Positions 18,169 through 30,265 of a stretch of 64,000 nt of DNA are shown here, in pieces. Within the stretch, counting starts at the first letter, position 1. Each line of letters begins with the position of its first letter. Source of the stretch: Pectobacterium carotovorum. GTDB lineage: Bacteria > Pseudomonadota > Gammaproteobacteria > Enterobacterales > Enterobacteriaceae. Location: assembly GCA_016415585.1 (NCBI GenBank), contig CP066552.1, positions 372,001-436,000 on the forward strand, in the 5' to 3' direction. The translations under genes and the position numbers were made by a program. The notes below the pieces were generated by a model. The model had not been told where the DNA came from. It saw nothing but the letters and a program-made list of their open reading frames with translations, and searched no databases.

Positions 18169-19413
18169 ATGATAAAGGTAACAAACGTAAAAACGATTCT
18201 AACGGCACCGGGTGGCATTGATCTGGTTGTCGTCAAGGTCGAAACCAACCAGGACGGCTTATACGGCTTAGGGTGTGCAACCTTTACCCAACGTATTTTC
18301 GCGGTTGAAGCGGCCATTAATGAATATATGAAGCCTTTTCTGATCGGGAAAGATCCTTCTCGTATTGAAGATATTTGGCAGTCTGCCGTCGTGAGCGGCT
18401 ATTGGCGCAATGGGCCGGTGATGAACAATGCGATCTCGGCTATCGATATGGCGCTGTGGGATATCAAGGGTAAAGTCGCTAACTTGCCGGTCTATGAATT
18501 GCTGGGCGGAAAATGCCGCGACGGTATTCCACTTTATCGTCATTGCGATGGTGCGGATGCGGTTGCGGCGGAAGATAACATCCGTGCGGCAATGGAAGAA
18601 GGGTACCAGTATGTGCGTTGTCAGATGGGCATGTACGGTGGGGCCGGGACGGAAGACCTCAAACTGATTGCCACTCAGTTGGATAAAGCCAATATCACGC
18701 CGAAGCGCTCACCAAGAACGAAGACACCCGGTATTTACTTCGATCCTGATGCTTATGCCAGAAGTATTCCGGCCTTTTTCGATCATCTGCGCAATAAGAT
18801 TGGGTTTGATGTTGAATTTATTCATGATGTGCATGAACGAGTATCGCCGGTTACCGCGTTGCAAATGGCGAAGTCTCTGGAAGATTACAAGCTCTTTTAT
18901 CTTGAAGATCCCGTCGCCCCAGAGAATGTTGATTTCCTTAGCGTGATGCGCCAGCAAACCTCAACCCCAATAGCGATGGGGGAGCTGTTTGTTCATGTTG
19001 CCGAATACAAGCACCTGATAACCAATCATCTGATTGATTTTATTCGCTGCCATATCAGTATGATCGGTGGGATTACGCCTGCCAAAAAACTGGCGACACT
19101 CGCCGAGTTTCATGGCGTGAGAACCGCCTGGCATGGTCCGGGGGATATCTCTCCTGTCGGTGTAGTCGCGAATATGCACATTGATATGAGCATTACGAAT
19201 CTGGGTATTCAAGAATATACGCCGATGAATGAGGCCCTGCGGGACGTTTTCCCCGGTTGCCCGGATATTGAAGGTGGATACGCGTACCTGAACGATAAGC
19301 CAGGATTAGGGATTGATATCGATGAGCAAAAAGCGAAGCAATTCCCTGTTGAAGGTGGATTGCCGTCATGGACGAATGCACGCTTGCCGGATGGCACTGC
19401 GGCACGACCTTAA
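18169..19413 (+). CDS. ManD-type enolase-superfamily sugar-acid dehydratase
   Basis: A 414-residue member of the mandelate racemase branch, D-mannonate dehydratase (ManD/RspA) subgroup. An N-terminal capping domain is followed by the barrel with metal ligands Asp220, Glu246 (YLEDPV) and Glu272 (MGELF). His222 (HDVHER), His322 (WHGPGD) and Glu349 (QEYTP) match the family acid/base and binding positions. These enzymes dehydrate D-mannonate and/or D-gluconate to 2-keto-3-deoxygluconate. A Pro (324) follows the HG of His322; as I recall, members with Pro here are low-activity or gluconate-specific, while efficient ManDs have Ala. Context with idnD/idnO supports a gluconate or mannonate substrate. 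Confidence 0.8.
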   Translation: MIKVTNVKTILTAPGGIDLVVVKVETNQDGLYGLGCATFTQRIFAVEAAINEYMKPFLIGKDPSRIEDIWQSAVVSGYWRNGPVMNNAISAIDMALWDIKGKVANLPVYELLGGKCRDGIPLYRHCDGADAVAAEDNIRAAMEEGYQYVRCQMGMYGGAGTEDLKLIATQLDKANITPKRSPRTKTPGIYFDPDAYARSIPAFFDHLRNKIGFDVEFIHDVHERVSPVTALQMAKSLEDYKLFYLEDPVAPENVDFLSVMRQQTSTPIAMGELFVHVAEYKHLITNHLIDFIRCHISMIGGITPAKKLATLAEFHGVRTAWHGPGDISPVGVVANMHIDMSITNLGIQEYTPMNEALRDVFPGCPDIEGGYAYLNDKPGLGIDIDEQKAKQFPVEGGLPSWTNARLPDGTAARP

Positions 19414-19831
19414 TTATTGGCTTAATGACGCCAATTCGCTTTAATTTCGCTTACTTAGAAGCCGACGGTCATCGTCGGCTTCTAGGCGGTTGACGACTCA
19501 GCGCAGGCCAATACAGGGGATAGATTATTCTCTGGCGGTGTTGTTTAGACTTCGCTATTGCAAATGAAAAATTTGTATTTAATAAAAAAATTCTTATTTA
19601 TCATTTTGTTAAATAAGATTCTCCGCTTATATCCCCACAAAACGAACAAAATCTGATAAGCTATCTGCCGATTTTATGCCTGTGTGTAAGCTATCGTGTA
19701 GCGGTTTAAACCAGCTGGGTTTTATCCGGTGACGTTTACACACATTGGCGAGCAGCATTTCGAATAGCGGTTTGCAGGTTACTGACTGCACGATTATTCG
19801 CCATATTTTCTCGATAAACTTGGAGGTTTTC
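19414..19831 (+). other. Gap between the cassette and sspA
   Basis: A strong hairpin (AGAAGCCGACG with CGTCGGCTTCT, about 19456-19484) probably ends the dehydratase transcript, although it lacks a T-run. After it comes an A+T-rich tract (19555-19620) that would suit an sspA promoter. No gene or insertion remnant is visible. Confidence 0.5.
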
Positions 19832-20473
19832 ATGGCTGTCGCTGCCAACAAACGTTCGGTAATGACGCTGTTTTCTGGTCCATCCGACATTTTTAGCCAT
19901 CAGGTCCGCATTGTATTGGCGGAAAAGGGTGTGAGTGTCGAGATTGAGCAGGTAGACATGGATAATCTGCCTCAGGATCTTATTGACCTCAATCCTTACG
20001 GTTCCGTGCCGACGCTGGTCGATCGCGAACTGACGCTCTATGAATCACGCATTATCATGGAGTATCTGGATGAACGTTTTCCTCATCCGCCATTAATGCC
20101 TGTCTATCCGGTTGCGCGCGGTAACAGCCGCCTGATGATGCACCGCATTGAGAGCGACTGGTATTCTTTGCTGAAGAAAATTACGCACGGCAGCGCTCAG
20201 GAAGCGGATGCGGCACGTAAGCAATTGCGTGAAGAATTGCTGGCCATTGCCCCAGTATTCAATGAAGCGCCTTATTTCATGAGCGAAGAGTTCAGCCTGG
20301 TGGATTGCTATCTGGCTCCGCTGCTGTGGCGTTTGCCGCAGTTAGGCATTGAACTGAGTGGTTCGGGCGCGAAAGAGCTGAAAGGCTACATGACTCGCGT
20401 CTTTGAGCGTGATGCGTTCCTTGCTTCCCTGACGGAAGTGGAACGTGAAATGCGTTTGCAAACCCGAGGTTAA
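19832..20473 (+). CDS. sspA: Stringent starvation protein A
   Basis: RNA polymerase-associated protein with a glutathione-S-transferase fold; it alters promoter choice in stationary phase and acid stress in E. coli. The start MAVAANKRSVMTLFSG at 19832 is preceded by TGGAGG and gives 213 residues; the longer frame is upstream sequence. The conserved surface motif FPHPPLMPVYPVARG is present near residue 80. Followed after 5 bp by sspB. Confidence 0.96.
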   Translation: MAVAANKRSVMTLFSGPSDIFSHQVRIVLAEKGVSVEIEQVDMDNLPQDLIDLNPYGSVPTLVDRELTLYESRIIMEYLDERFPHPPLMPVYPVARGNSRLMMHRIESDWYSLLKKITHGSAQEADAARKQLREELLAIAPVFNEAPYFMSEEFSLVDCYLAPLLWRLPQLGIELSGSGAKELKGYMTRVFERDAFLASLTEVEREMRLQTRG

Positions 20474-20478
20474 ACCGT

Positions 20479-20982
20479 ATGGCGTTGTCTCAACTGTCTC
20501 CGCGTCGTCCGTATTTATTACGGGCTTTTTATGATTGGTTGCTGGATAACCAATTAACGCCTCATCTGGTGGTAGATGTTACTCTGCCGGATGTTATGGT
20601 GCCGATGGAGTTCGCCCGTGACGGCCAGATCGTGCTGAATATCGCACCGCGCGCTGTTGGCGGCCTTGAGTTAGCTGATGACAGCGTTCGTTTCAATGCC
20701 CGTTTTGGTGGCGTACCGCGTCAGGTTTATGTGCCGATGGCGGCCGTCATGGCGATCTATGCTCGTGAGAACGGGGCTGGAACGATGTTTGAGTCCGAAC
20801 CTGCTTACGAATCTGCAGGTGAATACGAAGACTTTCAGGAAGGCGCACCCGCTTCAGGGACGGTCATGTCGATTGTCGATAGCTCGCCTGATTCTGAAGC
20901 ACCTGACAATGGCTCTGGTTCTGATGATGAACCACCGCAGCCACCTAAAGGTGGCCGACCGTCGCTACGGGTCGTGAAGTAA
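20479..20982 (+). CDS. sspB: ClpXP protease specificity-enhancing factor SspB
   Basis: Adaptor that delivers ssrA-tagged proteins to ClpXP. The N-terminal substrate-binding domain covers about residues 1-110. A long acidic, disordered linker (Glu, Asp, Pro, Ser) leads to the C-terminal ClpX-binding tail GGRPSLRVVK, almost identical to E. coli. Cotranscribed with sspA. Confidence 0.96.
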   Translation: MALSQLSPRRPYLLRAFYDWLLDNQLTPHLVVDVTLPDVMVPMEFARDGQIVLNIAPRAVGGLELADDSVRFNARFGGVPRQVYVPMAAVMAIYARENGAGTMFESEPAYESAGEYEDFQEGAPASGTVMSIVDSSPDSEAPDNGSGSDDEPPQPPKGGRPSLRVVK

Positions 20983-20992
20983 TTTGTTTCTA

Positions 20993-21018
20993 AGGGCACT
21001 TTAACAGTGCCCTTTTTA
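20993..21018 (+). terminator. Terminator of sspAB
   Basis: AGGGCACT / AGTGCCCT stem with loop TTAAC and TTTT. Ends the sspA-sspB unit. Confidence 0.85.
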
Positions 21019-21060
21019 TTTCGTGCCGTTAACTGAACATGTGCTTAATTGAGCATCGTG

Positions 21061-22200
<1,140 letters not shown>

Positions 22201-22629
22201 ATGCATCAAGGTCGTTGTTTATGCGGCGGGGTGACAATTTCCACGACGCATTCTGTCAGTGAAGTGGGTGTCTGCCATTGTGGTATGTGTCAGACGTGGG
22301 GCGGCGGGCCGCTCATGGCGGTGGAGTGCAAAGATCCGGCGATTAAAATAGAAGGCGAAGAAAACATTACGGTATGGCAGTCATCGGAATGGGCCGAGCG
22401 CGCGTTTTGCCGCGTGTGCGGCACACATCTGTTTTACCGTCTACGCGGTACGGATGCTTATGAAATTCCAGCAGGTTTTTTTACCGACGAAGCCAACAAG
22501 AAGATGGTCACGCAGATTTATATCGATAACAAACCGAGCTACTACTCGTTTGCGGAAAAGACGCCGATGCTGACAGAGCAGGAGGTGATTGCGCTGTATT
22601 CCGGTAAAGACGAATCTGGTAAAGACTAA
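22201..22629 (+). CDS. GFA-family (CENP-V/GFA domain) protein
   Basis: A 142-residue protein with the zinc-binding pattern of glutathione-dependent formaldehyde-activating enzymes: Cys6 and Cys8 (RCLCGGV), Cys25, Cys27 and Cys30 (CHCGMC), Cys70 and Cys73 (CRVCGTHLF). The whole chain is a single GFA domain, and most relatives have no proven substrate. Its neighbours, budC and gltBD, give no functional hint. Formaldehyde or another aldehyde-thiol adduct is only a family-level guess. Confidence 0.8.
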   Translation: MHQGRCLCGGVTISTTHSVSEVGVCHCGMCQTWGGGPLMAVECKDPAIKIEGEENITVWQSSEWAERAFCRVCGTHLFYRLRGTDAYEIPAGFFTDEANKKMVTQIYIDNKPSYYSFAEKTPMLTEQEVIALYSGKDESGKD

Positions 22630-22636
22630 AAAAGAA

Positions 22637-22658
22637 AAGGGCAGCCAGCGCTGCCCTT
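22637..22658. terminator. Terminator between the GFA gene and gltD
   Basis: AAGGGCAG / CTGCCCTT stem between convergent genes. On the minus strand it is followed by TTCTTTTTT, so it suits gltBD best. Confidence 0.75.
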
Positions 22659-22676
22659 AAGAGATGTGATGCGTTT

Positions 22677-24104
<1,428 letters not shown>

Positions 24105-27100
24105 TTACTGCGCCTGAACCCGCAGCTCGGCTGCGGAACGACTACGGTGACCCAACAATGCCTTCACATCACTTGACTTCGGTTTCACCAGAGCAAATTT
24201 CGGTGCCCAGGTCGGCCAGTTAGCGAGGATCTCTTCTCCGCGATGTGAACCGGTATTCTGTACATGCTCGGTGATCAGGCCACGCAGATGCTCTTCATGA
24301 ATAGCCAGTTCTTCGACATCCAGCACTTCCACCAGTTCCGGGTTAACGCGTTTGCGGAATTCACCGTCTTCATCCAGCACGTAGGCGAACCCACCGGTCA
24401 TACCTGCGCCAAAGTTCACGCCAGTACGGCCCAGCACGCAGACGATACCGCCCGTCATGTATTCACAGCCGTTATCACCGATGCCTTCTACAACGGTGAT
24501 ACAGCCGGAGTTACGTACGGCGAAACGCTCACCTGCACGGCCTGCGGCAAACAGCTTACCGCCAGTCGCGCCGTAGAGGCAGGTGTTACCGATGATGCTG
24601 GCTTCGTGGCTGCGGAAGGCGGAACCCACCGGAGGACGTACGGAGATGCTGCCGCCCGCCATGCCTTTGCCCACGTAGTCGTTGGCATCGCCAGTTAATT
24701 TCAGCTCCACGCCGCCTGCGTTCCAGACGCCAAAGCTCTGTCCTGCGGTACCGGAGAAGTGCGCTTTAATCGGATCTCCCGCCAGCCCTTGATCGCCATG
24801 TTTCTCGGCAATCGCACCGGACAGCGTCGCGCCGACGGAGCGATCGGTGTTACGGATATCGAAGTAGAGCGCTTTGCCCTGCTTCGAATCGATATGCGGC
24901 TGTGCCTGAGCCAGCAGCTCTTTGTTCAGCAAGCCTTTATCGAACGACAGATTGCTTTCAGTACAGTACAGCGCTTTGCCCGGCTGAGGCTGTGCTGCGT
25001 GCAACAGCGGAGACAGATCCAGTTTGTTCTGTTTCGCACTGAAACCGTCCAGCTCAACCAGCAAGTCGGTACGACCAATCAGATCCACCAGACGGCTGAC
25101 GCCCAGTTCTGCCATCAACACACGAGTTTCATGTGCGATGAAGTGGAAGTAGTTGGTTACACGCTCAGGCAGGCCGTGGTAGTGATCGCGGCGCAGCTTC
25201 TCATCCTGCGTTGCAACGCCTGTCGCACAGTTATTCAGGTGACAGATACGCAGGTATTTACAACCCAGCGCCACCATCGGTCCGGTGCCGAAGCCGAAGC
25301 TTTCCGCGCCCAGAATCGCCGCTTTGACGATATCCAGACCGGTTTTCAAGCCACCGTCCACCTGAAGGCGGATTTTGTGGCGCAGGCCGTTGGATACCAG
25401 AGCCTGCTGTGTTTCCACCAGACCCAGTTCCCACGGGCAACCCGCGTATTTCACGGAGGAGAGCGGGCTGGCACCCGTACCACCGTCGTAACCGGCGATG
25501 GTGATCAGGTCGGCATACGCCTTGGCAACGCCCGTAGCGATAGTCCCGACGCCCGGTTCGGACACCAGTTTTACCGAAATCATCGCTTTCGGGTTGACCT
25601 GTTTCAGATCGAAAATCAGCTGAGCCAGATCTTCGATAGAGTAAATATCGTGGTGCGGCGGTGGTGAAATCAGCGTCACGCCCGGCACGGAATAACGCAG
25701 ACGAGCAATGTACGGCGTGACTTTATCACCCGGTAACTGACCGCCTTCGCCCGGCTTCGCGCCCTGTGCCACTTTAATCTGAATCACATCGGCGTTAACC
25801 AGATAGGCTGGCGTCACACCAAAGCGGCCAGAAGCAACCTGCTTGATACGGGACACTTTATTGGTGCCGTAACGCGCCGGATCTTCGCCGCCTTCACCGG
25901 AGTTGGAGAAACCGCCCAGTCCGTTCATCGCTTCAGCCAGCGATTCATGGGCTTCGGGGCTGAGTGCACCGATGGACATGGCCGCGGTATCGAAGCGTTT
26001 GAACATTTCAGAGGCCGGTTCAACGCTGTCGATCGCGATAGCCGCGCCTTCTTGCGGTTTCAGTGCCAGCAGGTCGCGTAAGGTCGCTGCTGGGCGCTCG
26101 TTAACCAGTTTGGCGTATTGCTCGTAATCGCTGTACTCACCGGATTTCACTGCGGTTTGCAGCGTGGTGACGACGTCCGGGTTGTAGGCATGGTATTCAC
26201 CGCCGTGAACAAATTTCAGCAGGCCGCCCTGTTCCAGCGTTTTACGTTTCAGCCAGGCGCGCTTGGACAGGTTCAACAGATCCTGTTCGAAGTCGCTATA
26301 GTTTGCCCCGCCGATGCGACTGACGACGCCCAGGAAGCATTGCGTCGACACGTCTTTGTGCAGGCCCACCGCTTCAAACAGCTTGGAACAGCGATAAGAC
26401 GCAATCGTCGAGATGCCCATTTTGGACATAATCTTGTACAGGCCTTTGTTGATACCGTTACGGTAGTTCAGCATCACGGCACGATAAGGTTTGTCGATGG
26501 TGTGGTTATCCACCATCCGCGCCAGCGTTTCATAGGCGAGGTAAGGGTAGATAGCCGTGGCGCCAAAGCCTAACAGCACGGCAAAGTGGTGCGGATCGCG
26601 CGCACTGGCGGTTTCGACAATGATGTTGGCATCACAGCGCAGGCTCTTTTCTACCAGACGGCGCTGAACCGCGCCCACGGCCATCGGCGCAGGGACAGGC
26701 AAGCGTGATTCGCTAATGCCACGGTCAGACAGCACCAGCAGAACGGCACCGTCTCTGACTTTGCTTTCAGCTTCGTCACACAGTTTCTCGATGGTCTGTT
26801 GCAGCGTTTGCTGCGACGGATCAAACGTCAGATCCAGCGTGTCGGCGCGATAGTGCAGCTCATCCTGTGACGTCAGCTGTGTGAAGTCGGAGTAAAGCAG
26901 GATCGGCGATTTAAAGCTCAGACGGTGAGCCTGACCTTCGGCTTCACAGAAGACGTTCATTTCACGGCCAATGCTGGTCGCCAGTGACATCACATGTGCT
27001 TCGCGCAGCGGATCGATCGGCGGGTTGGTGACCTGCGCGAACTGCTGACGGAAGTAGTCATAAATGATGCGTGGACGGCTGGACAGCACGGCGAACGGCG

Positions 27101-28565
27101 TATCATCGCCCATCGAACCGGTGGCTTCCTGACCGTTTTCGCCCAGCACGCGGATGACCTGATCCAGCTCTTCGCTGCTGTAACCGTACTGTTTCTGGAA
27201 GGTCTCCAGCAGCTCATCGTCGAATTCACGGCTGCCAACCTGATCGTCTGGCAACTCTTCAAACGGCACCAGACGCTTAACGTTTTTCTCCATCCACTCT
27301 TTGTAAGGGTGGCGGCTTTTCAAATCGTCATCGGTTTCGGCGGAGTGCAGGATGCGGCCGCTGCGGGTGTCGATCACCATCAGCTCGCCCGGACCGACGC
27401 GGCCTTTCTCAACCACTTCGTCCGGCTGATAATCCCAGATACCGACTTCAGAGGCACAGGTGATCAGCTTGTCTTTGGTGATGACGTAGCGTGCAGGGCG
27501 CAGGCCGTTACGATCCAGGTTACAGGCCGCATAGCGCCCGTCGGACATCACGATACCGGCCGGGCCATCCCACGGCTCCATGTGCATGGAGTTAAAGTCG
27601 AAGAAGGCGCGCAGTTCAGGATCCATATCCGGGTTGTTCTGCCAGGCTGGCGGAACCAGCAGGCGCATGGCACGGATGATATCCATCCCGCCGCTCAGGA
27701 ACAGTTCCAGCATGTTGTCCAGCGAGCTGGAGTCAGAGCCAGTTTCGTTGACGAACGGCGCAGCATCCTGCAAATCTGGGATCAGCGGAGTTTTGAATTT
27801 GTAAGCACGTGCGCGTGCCCACTGGCGGTTACCGGCGATGGTATTGATCTCGCCGTTGTGCGCCAGATAGCGGAACGGCTGCGCCAGCGGCCAACGTGGA
27901 ACCGTGTTGGTTGAGAAGCGCTGGTGGAACAGGCAAATTGCCGACTCCAGACGCAGATCGGCCAGATCGAGGTAGAAGCGTGGCAGATCCGCTGGCATGC
28001 ACAGGCCTTTATAGATCGTGACCAGATTGGAGAAACTACAAACGTAGAACTCTTTATCTTCAATGCGCTTTTCGATACGGCGACGCGCCATGAACAGGCG
28101 ACGTTCCATATCACGTTGACGCCAGCCAGCCGGGGCGTTAACGAAAATTTGCTCAATACGCGGCATAGACGACAGGGCAATTTCCCCCAGTACATCCGGG
28201 TTGGTTGGAACTTCACGCCAGCCCAATACGGACAGCGTTTCGTTCTGCAACTCTTCTTCTACAATCCGACGCGTGGCGCGAGCCAGCTCTTCGTCTTGAT
28301 TGAGAAACATCATGCCAACGGCGTAGTTTTTGGCTAAACGCCAGCCGTGCTCTTCCGCCACCAGACGAAAGAAACGATCGGGCTTCTGAAGTAATAAACC
28401 GCAGCCGTCGCCAGTCTTGCCGTCAGCAAGGATTGCGCCACGGTGCTGCATGCGTGCGAGTGCGTGAATCGCGGTACGCACTACTTTGTGGCTCGGCTCA
28501 CCTTCTATATGGGCGATTAATCCGAAACCACAGTTATCTCTCTCTTGGGATGCATCGTACAACAT
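24105..28565 (-). CDS. gltB: Glutamate synthase large (alpha) subunit
   Basis: Makes two glutamates from glutamine and 2-oxoglutarate, in the cytosol, as the main ammonia-assimilation route at low nitrogen. I chose the ATG at 28565 (MLYDASQERDNCGFGL), preceded by GGGGAGG; it gives 1486 residues. The 11-residue propeptide ends at Cys12, which becomes the N-terminal nucleophile of the glutaminase domain. The central domain, the FMN-binding synthase domain (CNNCATGVATQ region near 1105) and the C-terminal glycine-rich beta-helix are in order. The frame continues to 28601 without support. Confidence 0.97.
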   Translation of the reverse strand: MLYDASQERDNCGFGLIAHIEGEPSHKVVRTAIHALARMQHRGAILADGKTGDGCGLLLQKPDRFFRLVAEEHGWRLAKNYAVGMMFLNQDEELARATRRIVEEELQNETLSVLGWREVPTNPDVLGEIALSSMPRIEQIFVNAPAGWRQRDMERRLFMARRRIEKRIEDKEFYVCSFSNLVTIYKGLCMPADLPRFYLDLADLRLESAICLFHQRFSTNTVPRWPLAQPFRYLAHNGEINTIAGNRQWARARAYKFKTPLIPDLQDAAPFVNETGSDSSSLDNMLELFLSGGMDIIRAMRLLVPPAWQNNPDMDPELRAFFDFNSMHMEPWDGPAGIVMSDGRYAACNLDRNGLRPARYVITKDKLITCASEVGIWDYQPDEVVEKGRVGPGELMVIDTRSGRILHSAETDDDLKSRHPYKEWMEKNVKRLVPFEELPDDQVGSREFDDELLETFQKQYGYSSEELDQVIRVLGENGQEATGSMGDDTPFAVLSSRPRIIYDYFRQQFAQVTNPPIDPLREAHVMSLATSIGREMNVFCEAEGQAHRLSFKSPILLYSDFTQLTSQDELHYRADTLDLTFDPSQQTLQQTIEKLCDEAESKVRDGAVLLVLSDRGISESRLPVPAPMAVGAVQRRLVEKSLRCDANIIVETASARDPHHFAVLLGFGATAIYPYLAYETLARMVDNHTIDKPYRAVMLNYRNGINKGLYKIMSKMGISTIASYRCSKLFEAVGLHKDVSTQCFLGVVSRIGGANYSDFEQDLLNLSKRAWLKRKTLEQGGLLKFVHGGEYHAYNPDVVTTLQTAVKSGEYSDYEQYAKLVNERPAATLRDLLALKPQEGAAIAIDSVEPASEMFKRFDTAAMSIGALSPEAHESLAEAMNGLGGFSNSGEGGEDPARYGTNKVSRIKQVASGRFGVTPAYLVNADVIQIKVAQGAKPGEGGQLPGDKVTPYIARLRYSVPGVTLISPPPHHDIYSIEDLAQLIFDLKQVNPKAMISVKLVSEPGVGTIATGVAKAYADLITIAGYDGGTGASPLSSVKYAGCPWELGLVETQQALVSNGLRHKIRLQVDGGLKTGLDIVKAAILGAESFGFGTGPMVALGCKYLRICHLNNCATGVATQDEKLRRDHYHGLPERVTNYFHFIAHETRVLMAELGVSRLVDLIGRTDLLVELDGFSAKQNKLDLSPLLHAAQPQPGKALYCTESNLSFDKGLLNKELLAQAQPHIDSKQGKALYFDIRNTDRSVGATLSGAIAEKHGDQGLAGDPIKAHFSGTAGQSFGVWNAGGVELKLTGDANDYVGKGMAGGSISVRPPVGSAFRSHEASIIGNTCLYGATGGKLFAAGRAGERFAVRNSGCITVVEGIGDNGCEYMTGGIVCVLGRTGVNFGAGMTGGFAYVLDEDGEFRKRVNPELVEVLDVEELAIHEEHLRGLITEHVQNTGSHRGEEILANWPTWAPKFALVKPKSSDVKALLGHRSRSAAELRVQAQ

Positions 28566-29216
28566 GTTAGTGAACCTCCCCAGGCTCTGTGTGACTCTCA
28601 CAACCTACTGCGAGAAAGCACCGTGGCGTTGAGCGGCTAGTATTACGCTCTCTTCTTCGGCCTCTCGTGACGGTCTCACAAGTGGTAAATGACTTGTTTT
28701 TAGAGGGAGTCTTCATTTACTGCATAAATATGACGAGTTGTGTACCCGTCAGGAAAGCTTCCAGCGGATCCCCAAATTAGCGAGAAAGCCTGTTCAGGTC
28801 AAATACCAGTGTAAAATGTGCTGATAAGCGATAATTTTTAATTATACCTATGAAAGATAATGATTTTTTTAGAAAAACAATCTCGGTAAATGAATATGGC
28901 GTTTAATTGAAGTGTGAGCTGTATCACTATACAAAAGCGTGAGAACCCTTCTCCGTGCTACGTTCTTTCTGTGTTGCAGCATATTGTGCTGTATATGGCT
29001 ACTTTTAGATTTTATGAAACTATTTTTAAGTGTTGCTTCATCTTTTCATTAAGCGAGCATGCGGGATAAGAAAAATTAATTAACACGGATGTGAGTTTAT
29101 TTTCACTAAAAGCGAATAAAAATGCATTTCATTGGGATGTGTGTGATTGATCGCGGTCATCGCGAAGGGGGCGAGAGAAAGGTAGTCTGCTGTTCCTCAA
29201 GGGAGCAGGTTAGAAT
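28566..29216. other. gltB-yhcC divergent intergenic region
   Basis: A long A+T-rich gap of 651 bp with no coding sequence. It carries a CRP-like site at 28913-28928 and a small hairpin (CTGCT near 29189 with AGCAG) over the yhcC ribosome site. In E. coli the corresponding region upstream of gltB is a large control region bound by Lrp and other regulators; an Lrp role here cannot be read by eye. Confidence 0.5.
28913..28928. promoter_or_regulatory. CRP-like binding site upstream of gltB
   Basis: TGTGAGCTGTATCACT matches TGTGA-N6-TCACA at 9 of 10 fixed positions. It lies about 350 bp before the gltB start and 290 bp before yhcC. The match is good; occupancy and target are unproved. Confidence 0.55.
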
Positions 29217-30146
29217 ATGCAATTGCAAAAATTAATCAATATGTTTGGCGGAAATCTTCAACGCCGCTATGGCGAGAAGGTTCACAAGCTGACGTTGCAC
29301 GGCGGATTTAATTGCCCAAACCGTGACGGGACGCTGGGGCGGGGCGGTTGTACGTTCTGCAATGTGGCCTCGTTTGCCGATGAGCAGATGCAGCAGCGCA
29401 GCATTGCACAACAGCTGGAAGCGCAGGCGGGAAAGGTGAACCGAGCCAAGCGCTATCTGGCGTATTTTCAGGCGTATACCAGCACCTATGCCGAGGTTCA
29501 GGTGCTGGAAAGCATGTATCAGGAAGCGCTGAAGCAGGCCGAAATGGTGGGGCTTTGTGTGGGCACTCGCCCCGACTGCGTGCCCGATGCGGTGCTGGAT
29601 TTGCTGTCCCGCTATCATGAACAGGGTTATGAGGTCTGGCTGGAGCTGGGGCTGCAAAGCGCATGTGACAAAACGCTGCACCGAATTAATCGCGGCCATG
29701 ACTTCGCCTGCTATCAGGAAACCACCCGCCGTGCGCGTGAGCGCGGGCTGAAGGTGTGTAGCCATCTGATTGTGGGTTTACCGGGAGAGGACGCACAGCG
29801 CTGTTTATCGACGCTGGAGCAGGTTATCGAGACCGGCGTGGAAGGCATTAAGCTTCATCCTCTCCATATCGTCGAAGGCAGCACGATGGCGAAGGCCTGG
29901 CGAGCGGGAAGGCTGCCCGAGCTGGCGCTGGATCGCTACGTGGAGACAGCGGGAGAGATGATTCGCCATACGCCGCCGGATGTGATTTATCACCGTATTT
30001 CTGCCAGCGCCCGCCGTCCGACCCTGCTGGCTCCGCTCTGGTGTGAAAACCGCTGGACGGGCATGGTCGAGCTGGATCGCTATCTGCAAACGCATGGTGT
30101 ACAGGGTTCTGCGCTGGGCACGCCCTACCGCTACGCTAGTATGTAA
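29217..30146 (+). CDS. yhcC: Radical SAM protein YhcC (TIGR01212 type)
   Basis: A 309-residue radical SAM protein, the same length as E. coli YhcC. The cluster cysteines are Cys33, Cys45 and Cys48 (CPNRDGTLGRGGCTFC), a CX11CX2C spacing in place of the usual CX3CX2C. HLIVGLPGE mid-protein belongs to the SAM barrel, and the conserved end includes ASARRPTLLAPLWCENRW. The reaction is not established, as far as I know. It is divergent from gltB and upstream of arcB, as in E. coli. Confidence 0.93.
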   Translation: MQLQKLINMFGGNLQRRYGEKVHKLTLHGGFNCPNRDGTLGRGGCTFCNVASFADEQMQQRSIAQQLEAQAGKVNRAKRYLAYFQAYTSTYAEVQVLESMYQEALKQAEMVGLCVGTRPDCVPDAVLDLLSRYHEQGYEVWLELGLQSACDKTLHRINRGHDFACYQETTRRARERGLKVCSHLIVGLPGEDAQRCLSTLEQVIETGVEGIKLHPLHIVEGSTMAKAWRAGRLPELALDRYVETAGEMIRHTPPDVIYHRISASARRPTLLAPLWCENRWTGMVELDRYLQTHGVQGSALGTPYRYASM

Positions 30147-30265
30147 TGCGTCAAAAGACACGAGCAGTAGCGGCTGATATTTCGTGTTGTGAATCTACGG
30201 GGTAGCGCCGTATAAGTCGCTATTTTACGTTATGATGCGCGGGTTGGTGACTAAGGGAAATCGCT

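Noticed and set aside
13404..19831. Transposon or phage borders of the sugar-acid cassette
   Set aside because: No transposase, integrase, tRNA target or flanking direct repeats could be seen at either junction.
24264..28337. Long plus-strand open frames opposite gltB
   Set aside because: Codon-bias shadows of a highly conserved gene; no ribosome sites and no recognisable domains.
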